Part shown: piece after piece, positions 17,952 through 24,766 of the stretch
Layout of the letters: each line of letters starts with the position of its first letter
Numbering within the stretch: the stretch's first letter is position 1
Origin: Sva-07 sp963741755
GTDB lineage: Bacteria; Actinomycetota; Acidimicrobiia; Acidimicrobiales; Ilumatobacteraceae
Length of the DNA stretch: 64,000 nt
Reading direction: 5' to 3'
Assembly: GCA_963741755.1 (NCBI GenBank)
Contig: CAVUJG010000009.1
Location: 1-64,000, forward strand
Program-made: the position numbers and the translations under genes
Notes under the pieces: generated by a model
Database searches by the model: none
What the model was told of the DNA's origin: nothing
The model's input: only the letters and a program-made list of their open reading frames with translations

Positions 17952-18620
17952 GTGCCCGCCTCGTCCACCCGCCTCACCGACCGCCCTCTCGAAACCGATG
18001 ACCCCGTCGTCGACGCCCATCGCGTCCTGCGTTGGGCCCACCGGCAATTCAGCGGTGGGCTCTGCGTGACCGCCAGCTTCGGTGACGCCGTGCTCGCTCA
18101 CGTGGCCAGCGAAGCGATCCCCGGCATCGAGATCACCCTGCTCGACACCGGCTACCTGTTCGCCGAAACCGAATGGTTCGCCGACGACCTGCGAACTCGC
18201 TTCGACCTCAACTTGCGCATCATCCGTCCCGAGCCCGGCCTTCCGGTCAATGTCTGGCAGACCGACACCGACGCCTGCTGCGCCGCCCGGAAGGTCGAGC
18301 CACTCAGCCGGGCCTTGGCCGGGCGGACGGCCTGGGTCAGTGGGCTGCGACGCAGCGACTCGAACGCACGGCGCACCGCACCGTTCGTCCACGACGACCT
18401 CCTGCGCGGCGTCGTCAAGATCAACCCGCTCGCCGCATGGACCGACGCCCACGTGGTCACCTATGTCGCCGCCTACGGCATCCCCGACCACCCACTCGCC
18501 GACCGCGGCTACCCGTCGATCGGCTGCTGGCCGTGCACCCGACCGGTCGCCGACGGCGACGACCAGCGCGCCGGTCGGTGGGCCGACAGCGCCAAGACCG
18601 AATGCGGGTTGCACCTGTGA
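17952..18620 (+). CDS. cysH: Assimilatory APS (adenylyl-sulfate) reductase
   Basis: Thioredoxin-dependent reduction of activated sulfate to sulfite. 222 residues with the PAPS-reductase/ATP-PP fold. The Cys pair DACCAARK (109-110) and the GCWPC pair (192, 195) are the four ligands of a [4Fe-4S] cluster, which marks use of APS rather than PAPS. The C-terminal ECGLHL (217-222) carries the catalytic Cys. GTG 17952 is the only suitable start. It overlaps the sulfite reductase gene by 4 bp (GTGA), forming the first gene of a cysH-sir-SUMT operon. Confidence 0.93.
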   Translation: MPASSTRLTDRPLETDDPVVDAHRVLRWAHRQFSGGLCVTASFGDAVLAHVASEAIPGIEITLLDTGYLFAETEWFADDLRTRFDLNLRIIRPEPGLPVNVWQTDTDACCAARKVEPLSRALAGRTAWVSGLRRSDSNARRTAPFVHDDLLRGVVKINPLAAWTDAHVVTYVAAYGIPDHPLADRGYPSIGCWPCTRPVADGDDQRAGRWADSAKTECGLHL

Positions 18621-20329
18621 GCGCCGACGCCGAAGCCATCAAACTCGCCAGCAACTACCTCGGCGGCACGATCGGCGACGAGCTGGTCAACGACCGAGAC
18701 GACTTCGATCACGACGCCGAGCTCTTGTTGAAGTTCCACGGGATCTACCAACAGGACGACCGCGACATCCGACGCGCCCGCACGCAACTGAAGCTGCCAC
18801 TCGACTACTCGTGCATGGTGCGAGCGTCGGTCCCCGGTGGCGTGATCACGAACGCGCAGTGGCTTGCACTCGATCGGGTGGCGACGCTGGCCGACAACAA
18901 ACTCCGGCTCACCACTCGCCAGGGCGTGCAGTACCACGTCGTCCACAAGGGCGAATTGCGAGAGCTCGTCGGCGGGATCAACTCGTCGCTGCTGACCACG
19001 CTCGGAGCGTGCGGCGACGTCGTGCGCAACGTGATGGCGTGCCCCCTCCCCCACCCGGAACGTCGCACGGTGCTCGATCCGTTGCTGGCGGCCATCGTGG
19101 CCCGGTTCCGCCCTCAGACCGAGAGCTACTGGGAGCTGTGGGTCGACGGCGAGCGTGCCGTGTCGGCAGAGACACCCGACGTCAGCGCACCGATCGATGA
19201 CGTCGAGCCGATCTACGGCGCTGCGTACCTGCCGCGCAAGTTCAAGATCGCGATCGGCTGGCCCGGCGACAACTGCGTCGACATCTACACCAACGACGTC
19301 GGGATCGTGCCAACCCTCTCGGAGGGCACCACCGGCGAACTGACCGGCTACGTGGTGCTCGCCGGCGGCGGCATGGGGATGAGCCACAGCCGCCCGGACG
19401 ACACGTATCCCCTGCTCGCCCAGCCCGTCGCATGGGTGCCGTCGGCCGACGTGGTGACGGTGATCGAGGCGATCGTCACCACGCAACGCGATCACGGCAA
19501 CCGCGAAGATCGGTCTCGCGCCCGCCTCAAGTACCTCCTCGAGGCCCGAGGCGTGGATTGGCTGCGTGACCAGATCGAGGAGCGCACCGGGCTCACGTTG
19601 GCAGCGCCGGTCGCGCTGCCCGACTGGGAGGTCAACGCACACCACGGCTGGCACGACGTCGACGGCTCCAGTGCGCTCGGCCTGCCAGTGCCGTCCGGCA
19701 AGGTGGCGGGCGGGTTGCGCCTCGCGCTGCGACGGCTGGTGGCAGATTCGACCGTTCGCGAGTTGCGCGTCACGCCGCGTCAGGATCTGCTGCTGCTCGG
19801 CGTCAGCGATCGGGTAGCCGTCGAGAACGTGCTCCGGGCGAACGGGGTTCGCCTCGCCGACGATCAGAGCCCGACACGGAATCTGGCGATCGCGTGCCCC
19901 GCGTTGCCGACGTGCAGCAAGGCGCTGGGCGAGGCCGAGCGGGTACTGCCCGACGTGGTCGATCGTCTCGAGAAGGTGCTCGCGGACACCGGGAACACGG
20001 GTCTGCCCCTGCGGTTGAACATGACCGGCTGCCCCAACGGATGTTCCCGGCCGTATGCCGCAGAGCTCGGCATCGTCGGGCGAACCAAGAAGAACTACGA
20101 CATCTTCGTCGGCGGTTCGCCAGCGGGCGACCGACTCGCCAGGCTCCTGCGCGCCGACGTCCCGTTGACCGAGGTCCCCGAACTCCTGCGCCCGCTCCTC
20201 GACGCGTTCTCCCGTTCCGACGGCGAGGTCCAGAGCTTCGGCGACTGGGCGGTGGAGCAGGACTGGGCGCACCTCCAGTCACTCCTCCCCGCCGCCACGT
20301 CGCGCCACTCCCGCCGCTCGCCGTCATGA
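18617..20329 (+). CDS. sir: Assimilatory sulfite reductase, siroheme/[4Fe-4S] hemoprotein
   Basis: Six-electron reduction of sulfite to sulfide. 570 residues with the duplicated nitrite/sulfite reductase half-domains. The cluster ligands are visible as CPALPTC (C-x5-C) and GCPNGC (C-x3-C) in the C-terminal half, and the substrate-binding Arg/Lys region lies around LRLTTRQGVQYH. GTG 18617 overlaps the cysH stop. The context (APS reductase upstream, SUMT downstream, precorrin-2 dehydrogenase divergent) favours sulfite over nitrite as substrate. The electron donor, ferredoxin-like or other, cannot be told from sequence. Confidence 0.92.
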   Translation: MSADAEAIKLASNYLGGTIGDELVNDRDDFDHDAELLLKFHGIYQQDDRDIRRARTQLKLPLDYSCMVRASVPGGVITNAQWLALDRVATLADNKLRLTTRQGVQYHVVHKGELRELVGGINSSLLTTLGACGDVVRNVMACPLPHPERRTVLDPLLAAIVARFRPQTESYWELWVDGERAVSAETPDVSAPIDDVEPIYGAAYLPRKFKIAIGWPGDNCVDIYTNDVGIVPTLSEGTTGELTGYVVLAGGGMGMSHSRPDDTYPLLAQPVAWVPSADVVTVIEAIVTTQRDHGNREDRSRARLKYLLEARGVDWLRDQIEERTGLTLAAPVALPDWEVNAHHGWHDVDGSSALGLPVPSGKVAGGLRLALRRLVADSTVRELRVTPRQDLLLLGVSDRVAVENVLRANGVRLADDQSPTRNLAIACPALPTCSKALGEAERVLPDVVDRLEKVLADTGNTGLPLRLNMTGCPNGCSRPYAAELGIVGRTKKNYDIFVGGSPAGDRLARLLRADVPLTEVPELLRPLLDAFSRSDGEVQSFGDWAVEQDWAHLQSLLPAATSRHSRRSPS

Positions 20330-20407
20330 CCACCCCAGTCACGTTTGCGCACAGTTCTCGCGGGGACGGGTCATCCGAATCGGTACGCAAACGGGAGTCC
20401 AGGCGCC

Positions 20408-21268
20408 ATGAGCGTGGCGTTGGTCGGCGCGGGACCCGGGGATGCCGACCTGCTCACGCTCAAAGCGGCGCGCCTGCTGGCTGCGGCCGAGGTGGTGGTG
20501 CACGACGCACTGGTCGGCGACGACGTGCTGGCGCTGATCCCCGATGCCGCCGAACGGATCGACGTCGGCAAGCGGCCCGGACGTCCGACGCCACAGGAGA
20601 TGATCTCCGCGCTCCTCGTCGAACTCGGCCGCCAGGGCAAGCGGGTCGTGCGACTCAAGGGCGGCGACCCGTTCGTGTTCGGACGCGGTGGCGAAGAGGC
20701 CGAGGCGTTGGCCGCCGCCGGCGTCCCGTTCGAGGTCGTGCCGGGCATCTCGTCATCGGTCGCAGCGCCTGCGGCCGCCGGGATTCCCGTCACCCATCGG
20801 GGTGTCTCCGCCGCGTTCACCGTCGTCACCGGCCACCGCCGGGCCGGCGAACCGGATGTCGACTGGCGTTCGCTCGCGAAAGTCGGCGGCACGATCGTCG
20901 TCCTCATGGGCGTCTCACAGCGAGCGTCGATCGCGGCCGAACTGATGGCCGGTGGGCTCGCCCCGACAACACCCGTCGCCGCCATCGAGTCGGCCACCAC
21001 CGACGCGCAGGTGGTCGGGCGGTGGACCCTCGCCGAACTCGCCGACGCCGACGTCCGTTCGCCCTCGGTCATCGTCATCGGCGCCGTCGCCGCCTTCGAG
21101 TTCGTCGACCACCACCTCCCCGCGATGAGCCAAACCGCCGCATACGGTCACCTCGCTCATCGCGCAACATCGCCCGTCCCCAACGATGAGCCAAACCGCC
21201 GCATACGGTCACCTCGCTCATCGCGGACGCGGTGGGCTCGCCGCAATGGCCGACCGGCACGGGCTTGA
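20408..21268 (+). CDS. cobA: Uroporphyrinogen-III C-methyltransferase (SUMT)
   Basis: SAM-dependent methylation of uroporphyrinogen III to precorrin-2. It begins MSVALVGAGPGDADLLTLKA and carries VVRLKGGDPFVFGRGGEEA and the VVPGISSSVAAPAAAGIPVTHRG block of the TP-methylase family. It feeds the siroheme of the upstream sulfite reductase. The natural domain ends near HHLPA (about 21120). The last ~48 residues are encoded by two tandem hairpin repeats and the DNA between and after them, so the C-terminal tail looks like an accidental extension. ATG 20408 is chosen because it begins the family's conserved N-terminus. Confidence 0.92.
   Translation: MSVALVGAGPGDADLLTLKAARLLAAAEVVVHDALVGDDVLALIPDAAERIDVGKRPGRPTPQEMISALLVELGRQGKRVVRLKGGDPFVFGRGGEEAEALAAAGVPFEVVPGISSSVAAPAAAGIPVTHRGVSAAFTVVTGHRRAGEPDVDWRSLAKVGGTIVVLMGVSQRASIAAELMAGGLAPTTPVAAIESATTDAQVVGRWTLAELADADVRSPSVIVIGAVAAFEFVDHHLPAMSQTAAYGHLAHRATSPVPNDEPNRRIRSPRSSRTRWARRNGRPARA
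21123..21223. repeat. Two tandem 40-bp hairpin repeats in the cobA 3' end
   Basis: Identical 40-bp units at 21123-21162 and 21184-21223, each starting CGATGAGC and ending GCTCATCG (perfect 8-bp arms), with an inner ACCG/CGGT stem. The unit-to-unit distance is 61 bp. They extend the cobA reading frame and precede the mftA promoter, so they probably separate the sulfur operon from the mycofactocin genes. Confidence 0.8.
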
Positions 21269-21269
21269 G

Positions 21270-21275
21270 TAGTCT
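21270..21275 (+). promoter_or_regulatory. -10 box of the mftA transcript
   Basis: TAGTCT, 7 nt before ATG 21283, with no Shine-Dalgarno sequence. A leaderless mycofactocin transcript separate from cobA is likely. Confidence 0.5.
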
Positions 21276-21282
21276 CGCCGCC

Positions 21283-21444
21283 ATGGAACAGACCGCCGTG
21301 GCCACGGACCAGACCGACACCACCGAGACCGACATCAGCCAGACCGACATCAGCCAGATCGAGGTTGCGCCGACCGAGGCGCTGCTCGACGACGAACTGC
21401 TCGTCGAGGAGATCTCGATCGACGGGATGTGCGGCGTCTACTGA
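21283..21444 (+). CDS. mftA: Mycofactocin precursor peptide MftA
   Basis: 53-residue ribosomal precursor of the redox cofactor mycofactocin. It ends in the family's invariant IDGMCGVY; the terminal Val-Tyr pair becomes the cofactor after MftC and MftE act. The leader before it (LLVEEISIDG) matches known MftA peptides. Upstream is an unusually long acidic, Thr-rich leader with a direct repeat TDISQTDISQ, encoded by a 15-bp tandem duplication around 21330-21359. It is directly followed by overlapping mftB and mftC, which confirms the assignment. Confidence 0.95.
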   Translation: MEQTAVATDQTDTTETDISQTDISQIEVAPTEALLDDELLVEEISIDGMCGVY

Positions 21445-21737
21445 CGCCGACGCCGGTGTCACTGCTCGACCACCACCTCGAACTCGACCAACAGGTCGCA
21501 CTTCGACCTGAGCCGTTCGGTGCGCTCGCCTACCACTACGGCAACCGCAAGCTGATCTTCCTCAAGCACCCCGACGTCGTACGCGTCGTTCAAGCACTCG
21601 GTGAGCACGACACGTTGGCCGACACATTGCGCGCCTGCGAGATCGACCCGTCACGCTGGCCGTCGTTCGAACGGGCGCTCACCTCACTCACCGAATCGGA
21701 GATGCTCCATGAGCGCCACGAAGTCGCACCTCGTTGA
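21429..21737 (+). CDS. mftB: Mycofactocin precursor chaperone MftB
   Basis: PqqD-like RiPP recognition protein that binds MftA and presents it to MftC. 102 residues with the family core VALRPEPFGALAYHYGNRKL followed by LIFLKHPDVVRVVQ. GTG 21429 lies inside the last codons of mftA (overlap of 16 nt), and GTG 21453 is a possible shorter start. The 3' end overlaps mftC by 29 nt, so translation of all three is tightly coupled. Confidence 0.92.
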   Translation: MRRLLTPTPVSLLDHHLELDQQVALRPEPFGALAYHYGNRKLIFLKHPDVVRVVQALGEHDTLADTLRACEIDPSRWPSFERALTSLTESEMLHERHEVAPR

Positions 21738-22857
21738 GCAACTGAAGACGGGCCTCGACGCCCCGATCTGTCTCACGTGGGAGCTCACCTACGCCTGCAA
21801 CCTCGAGTGCGTGCACTGTCTGTCGTCGTCGGGTCGCCGCGATCCCCGCGAGCTGACCACCGACGAGGCCAAGGCGGTGCTCGACGAACTCCACGACCTG
21901 CAGGTGTTCTACATCAACATCGGTGGCGGCGAACCGATGATCCGACGCGACTTCTTCGAGCTGCTCGAGTACTCGATCGGTCGCGGTATCGGCGTCAAGT
22001 TCTCGACCAACGGTGCGTTCATCGACGCCGCGAAGGCCAAGCGCCTCGCCGAGATGGACTACCTCGACATCCAGATCAGCCTCGACGGCACCGACGCCGT
22101 CACCAACGACGCAGTCCGCGGTGATGGTTCGTACGACACGGCGATCCGCGCCATGAACCATCTGCGTGACGCCGGCTTCGGCGAGTTCAAGATCTCGGTG
22201 GTCGTCACCCGCCACAACGTCGACCAGCTCGACGAGTTCAAGGCGCTCGCCGATTCGTTCGGCGCGCAGCTGCGCATCACCCGCCTTCGCCCGTCGGGTC
22301 GTGGCGCCGACTCGTGGCACGACCTCCACCCAACGAACGCGCAGCAGCGTCAGATCTACGAGTGGTTGCTCGCGCATGGCGACAACGTGCTCACCGGCGA
22401 CTCGTTCTTCCACCTCAATGCACTTGGCGAAGAACCACTGCCCGGGCTCAACATGTGCGGCGCGGGGCGCGTGGTGTGCCTGATCGACCCGATCGGTGAC
22501 GTCTACGCCTGCCCGTTCGTGATCCACGACGAGTTCAAGGCCGGTTCGGTCCGTGACGTCGGCGGTTTCGCTCAGGTGTGGAAGCACAGTGAGCTGTTCG
22601 CCGAACTCCGCGAACCGCAGTCCGCGGGTGCGTGCGCATCGTGCGGGAGCTACGACGCTTGCCAAGGCGGATGCATGGCGGCGAAGTTCTTCGTCGGGAT
22701 CCCACTCGACGGCCCCGACCCGGAATGCGTCAGCGGCCACGGCGAAGCAGCGATGCTGGCGGCGTCAGCCGAGCGTCCTCGCCCGATGATGGACCACTCG
22801 AAGCCGGTCCGCGTCGCATCGCCTGAGCGAGTCCCGGTCACCATCGGCCGTCGCTGA
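21709..22857 (+). CDS. mftC: Mycofactocin radical SAM maturase MftC
   Basis: Radical SAM enzyme that decarboxylates the C-terminal Tyr of MftA and then forms the Val-Tyr carbon-carbon bond. 382 residues. The [4Fe-4S] radical-SAM motif CNLECVHC has Cys 30, 34 and 37. YINIGGGEPMIR is the SAM-binding GGE-type motif. The SPASM region has clustered Cys in NMCGAGRVVCLIDPIGDVYAC and in GACASCGSYDACQGGC. ATG 21709 inside mftB is the natural start (MSATKSHLVEQL). mftD, mftE and mftF do not follow; a convergent serine hydrolase gene does. Confidence 0.95.
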   Translation: MSATKSHLVEQLKTGLDAPICLTWELTYACNLECVHCLSSSGRRDPRELTTDEAKAVLDELHDLQVFYINIGGGEPMIRRDFFELLEYSIGRGIGVKFSTNGAFIDAAKAKRLAEMDYLDIQISLDGTDAVTNDAVRGDGSYDTAIRAMNHLRDAGFGEFKISVVVTRHNVDQLDEFKALADSFGAQLRITRLRPSGRGADSWHDLHPTNAQQRQIYEWLLAHGDNVLTGDSFFHLNALGEEPLPGLNMCGAGRVVCLIDPIGDVYACPFVIHDEFKAGSVRDVGGFAQVWKHSELFAELREPQSAGACASCGSYDACQGGCMAAKFFVGIPLDGPDPECVSGHGEAAMLAASAERPRPMMDHSKPVRVASPERVPVTIGRR

Positions 22858-22858
22858 C

Positions 22859-23887
22859 TCATCGCGAGGCGATCAGCTCACCGATGCCCTGACTGGTCGG
22901 CCACGCGCCTCGAGTCGTGTTGCAGAGCACCGTGTACGTACAACGTCGGGCACGATCACACACGGAGACGAACCCCACGCCCGCGTCGAACCCGTGGATC
23001 GACACCGCGTCGGCCGGCTCCTCGATCCAGAAGCCGAGCCCGTAGCGCATCGACTCCGCCGGCACATCGCTGCGCGGATGCACCATCAACTCCACGGTCT
23101 CGAGCGAGACGATCCGCCCAGCGAACAACGACTCCCACAGTGCGTGGACGTCCGCAGCTGTGGTGTAGATGCCGCCGTCACCGTTGCCGCGCACCGGGAG
23201 GTGCAAGACGTTCGTGCGCAGTCCCACATCGTCCAGATAGCCCAGCGCGGCGCGACCCGGAAGTTCGTCCGAACGCAAGAACGCCGTGTCGGTCATGCCC
23301 GCTGGTGCACAGACCCGCTGTTCGACCAGATCGTGGAACGCAACACCAGTGGCCCGCTCAGCGAGCAGCGCGAGGACTGCGTAGCCGCCGTTGTTGTACG
23401 TGAATCGCTCGCCGGGTTCACCCTTCATCGGGTGACCGTCCAGCACCCGCAGGTACTGCTCGGTGGTCGCGAGCTCGTGGACCGGCACGGTCATCACGTA
23501 GTCGGTCGAGTCGGTGGCGACCTCCTCGTCGAGGTAGTCGCCGATACCCGAACGGTGAGCGAGGAGGTGCTCGACGGTCACGCGTTCGTCGATCGAGGGG
23601 AGGTCGGCGCCGAGCAGTGACCGCGCCGTCGTCGCCAGCCCGATCTCGCCTCGCTCGACGAGGGTCATGACCGTGAGAGCCGTCAGACCTTTCGTGCCGC
23701 TCGCAATCCCGAACTGCGTCTCGATCGTGTTCGCGATGCCGAGGCCACGATGCGCATCGCCATAGGCGCGTTGCACGGTGGTCTCGCCGTCGAGATCGAC
23801 TCGCACAACCCCAGACAGACCCACCTCGGCGGCGAGGCGGTCGATCAGCTCACCCAGCCGGTCCGGGTCATCAACGGACGATCCCAC
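22859..23887 (-). CDS. Serine hydrolase, beta-lactamase/DD-peptidase class C fold
   Basis: 342 residues of the beta-lactamase-related serine hydrolase family (Pfam Beta-lactamase). The SxxK nucleophile motif is ASGTKGLTAL and the YxN motif is YNNGGY; a C-terminal HGFDAGVGF takes the place of the KTG triad. No signal peptide is evident, so it is probably a cytosolic esterase or peptidase. Start choice is uncertain. GTG 23887 gives no overlap with the upstream gene and begins GSSVDDPDRLGELID, while ATG 23962 would overlap the methyltransferase by 55 nt. It converges tail to tail with mftC with almost no gap. Confidence 0.82.
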   Translation of the reverse strand: MGSSVDDPDRLGELIDRLAAEVGLSGVVRVDLDGETTVQRAYGDAHRGLGIANTIETQFGIASGTKGLTALTVMTLVERGEIGLATTARSLLGADLPSIDERVTVEHLLAHRSGIGDYLDEEVATDSTDYVMTVPVHELATTEQYLRVLDGHPMKGEPGERFTYNNGGYAVLALLAERATGVAFHDLVEQRVCAPAGMTDTAFLRSDELPGRAALGYLDDVGLRTNVLHLPVRGNGDGGIYTTAADVHALWESLFAGRIVSLETVELMVHPRSDVPAESMRYGLGFWIEEPADAVSIHGFDAGVGFVSVCDRARRCTYTVLCNTTRGAWPTSQGIGELIASR

Positions 23888-23907
23888 GGGGAGCAGGCTG
23901 TCACACT

Positions 23908-24726
23908 TCAGCGACTCGGTCGACGGGCGACGAAGAGGATCCTGTTGAACGGGAAGAAGCACGGCTCGTGGTCACCCATCTCGTCGATCAGTGCGTGCTC
24001 ATAGTCGGCGAGGAAGGTGTCGTAGGCCTCCGCCGACAGGGCCGCGCGGAACCGTGTGAGCGTCGTGCCCTTGACCCACTCGACGGCGTGACGGGTCGTG
24101 GGCAACACGTGTGGATACACGTGGAGATCGACGTCGATGTCGACACAGCCGAGGTCGTGGAGGATCCGTGCGTACTCGTCCGGCGCAAGCACGTTCTGGG
24201 CGACGGGATCAGCGGGTGGGCCGCTGGGACCGAACGCTGAGCGATGGGGCTCGCGGTCAGCCACGTGCGCAGCGACCGTGTGAGTCGGTGCATGCGCGTT
24301 GGCCGGTACCTGCACCGCCAGCCGTCCGCCCGGCGCGAGCGCGGCAACCCATCGAGCGAGCACGCTTCGGTGGTCGGGCACCCACTGCAGACTGGCTGCA
24401 GCGAGCACGAGGTCGTGATCGCCCTCGGACGTCCAGGTGGCGATGTCGGACGCCTCGAATGTCACCCGCTCGGAGGCGTGCGCGGCAGCGGACGCCAACA
24501 TCGTCGGCGAGTTGTCGATACCGGTGATCCGTCCGATCGACAGCCGCTCGGCGGCCAACGCGGTGAGTTCTCCGGGCCCGCACCCCAGGTCGACAGCGCG
24601 ATCGAACGGCCCGGTCCCCAGTCGATCGAGGAGATCGTGGAACGGCTGAGCTCGCTCTGCGGCGAATCTTCGATACTGGTCGGGGTCCCAGTCGGGTGCG
24701 GTCGCCGTCGTCGTGGAGTCAGCCAT
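23908..24726 (-). CDS. tam: Trans-aconitate 2-methyltransferase-like SAM methyltransferase
   Basis: 272-residue class I methyltransferase. WDPDQYRRFAAERAQPFHDLL at the N-terminus, motif I VDLGCGPGELTALAAERL, motif II GIDNSPTMLA, and a C-terminal YEHALIDEMGDHE...FPFNRILFVARR match the Tam family, which methylates trans-aconitate to protect aconitase. The exact substrate is inferred. Two direct repeats ACTTGTAT lie right at its promoter. The serine hydrolase gene follows in the same direction. Confidence 0.85.
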   Translation of the reverse strand: MADSTTTATAPDWDPDQYRRFAAERAQPFHDLLDRLGTGPFDRAVDLGCGPGELTALAAERLSIGRITGIDNSPTMLASAAAHASERVTFEASDIATWTSEGDHDLVLAAASLQWVPDHRSVLARWVAALAPGGRLAVQVPANAHAPTHTVAAHVADREPHRSAFGPSGPPADPVAQNVLAPDEYARILHDLGCVDIDVDLHVYPHVLPTTRHAVEWVKGTTLTRFRAALSAEAYDTFLADYEHALIDEMGDHEPCFFPFNRILFVARRPSR

Positions 24727-24727
24727 G

Positions 24728-24746
24728 ACTTGTATCTTACTTGTAT
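24728..24746. promoter_or_regulatory. Direct-repeat operator upstream of the tam-like gene
   Basis: ACTTGTAT at 24728-24735 and again at 24739-24746, 11 bp centre to centre (one helical turn), in an AT-rich patch immediately before ATG 24726 of the minus-strand methyltransferase gene. Probably a regulator site overlapping the promoter. Confidence 0.45.
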
Positions 24747-24766
24747 TGCAATGTGCCAGCGAGCGC

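Noticed and set aside
18509..20272. Open frame of 587 codons opposite the sulfite reductase
   Set aside because: Antisense shadow with no recognisable motif.
20330..20407. Riboswitch upstream of cobA
   Set aside because: The 78-bp gap has no cobalamin or SAM riboswitch core that I can recognise and is too short for a cobalamin riboswitch.
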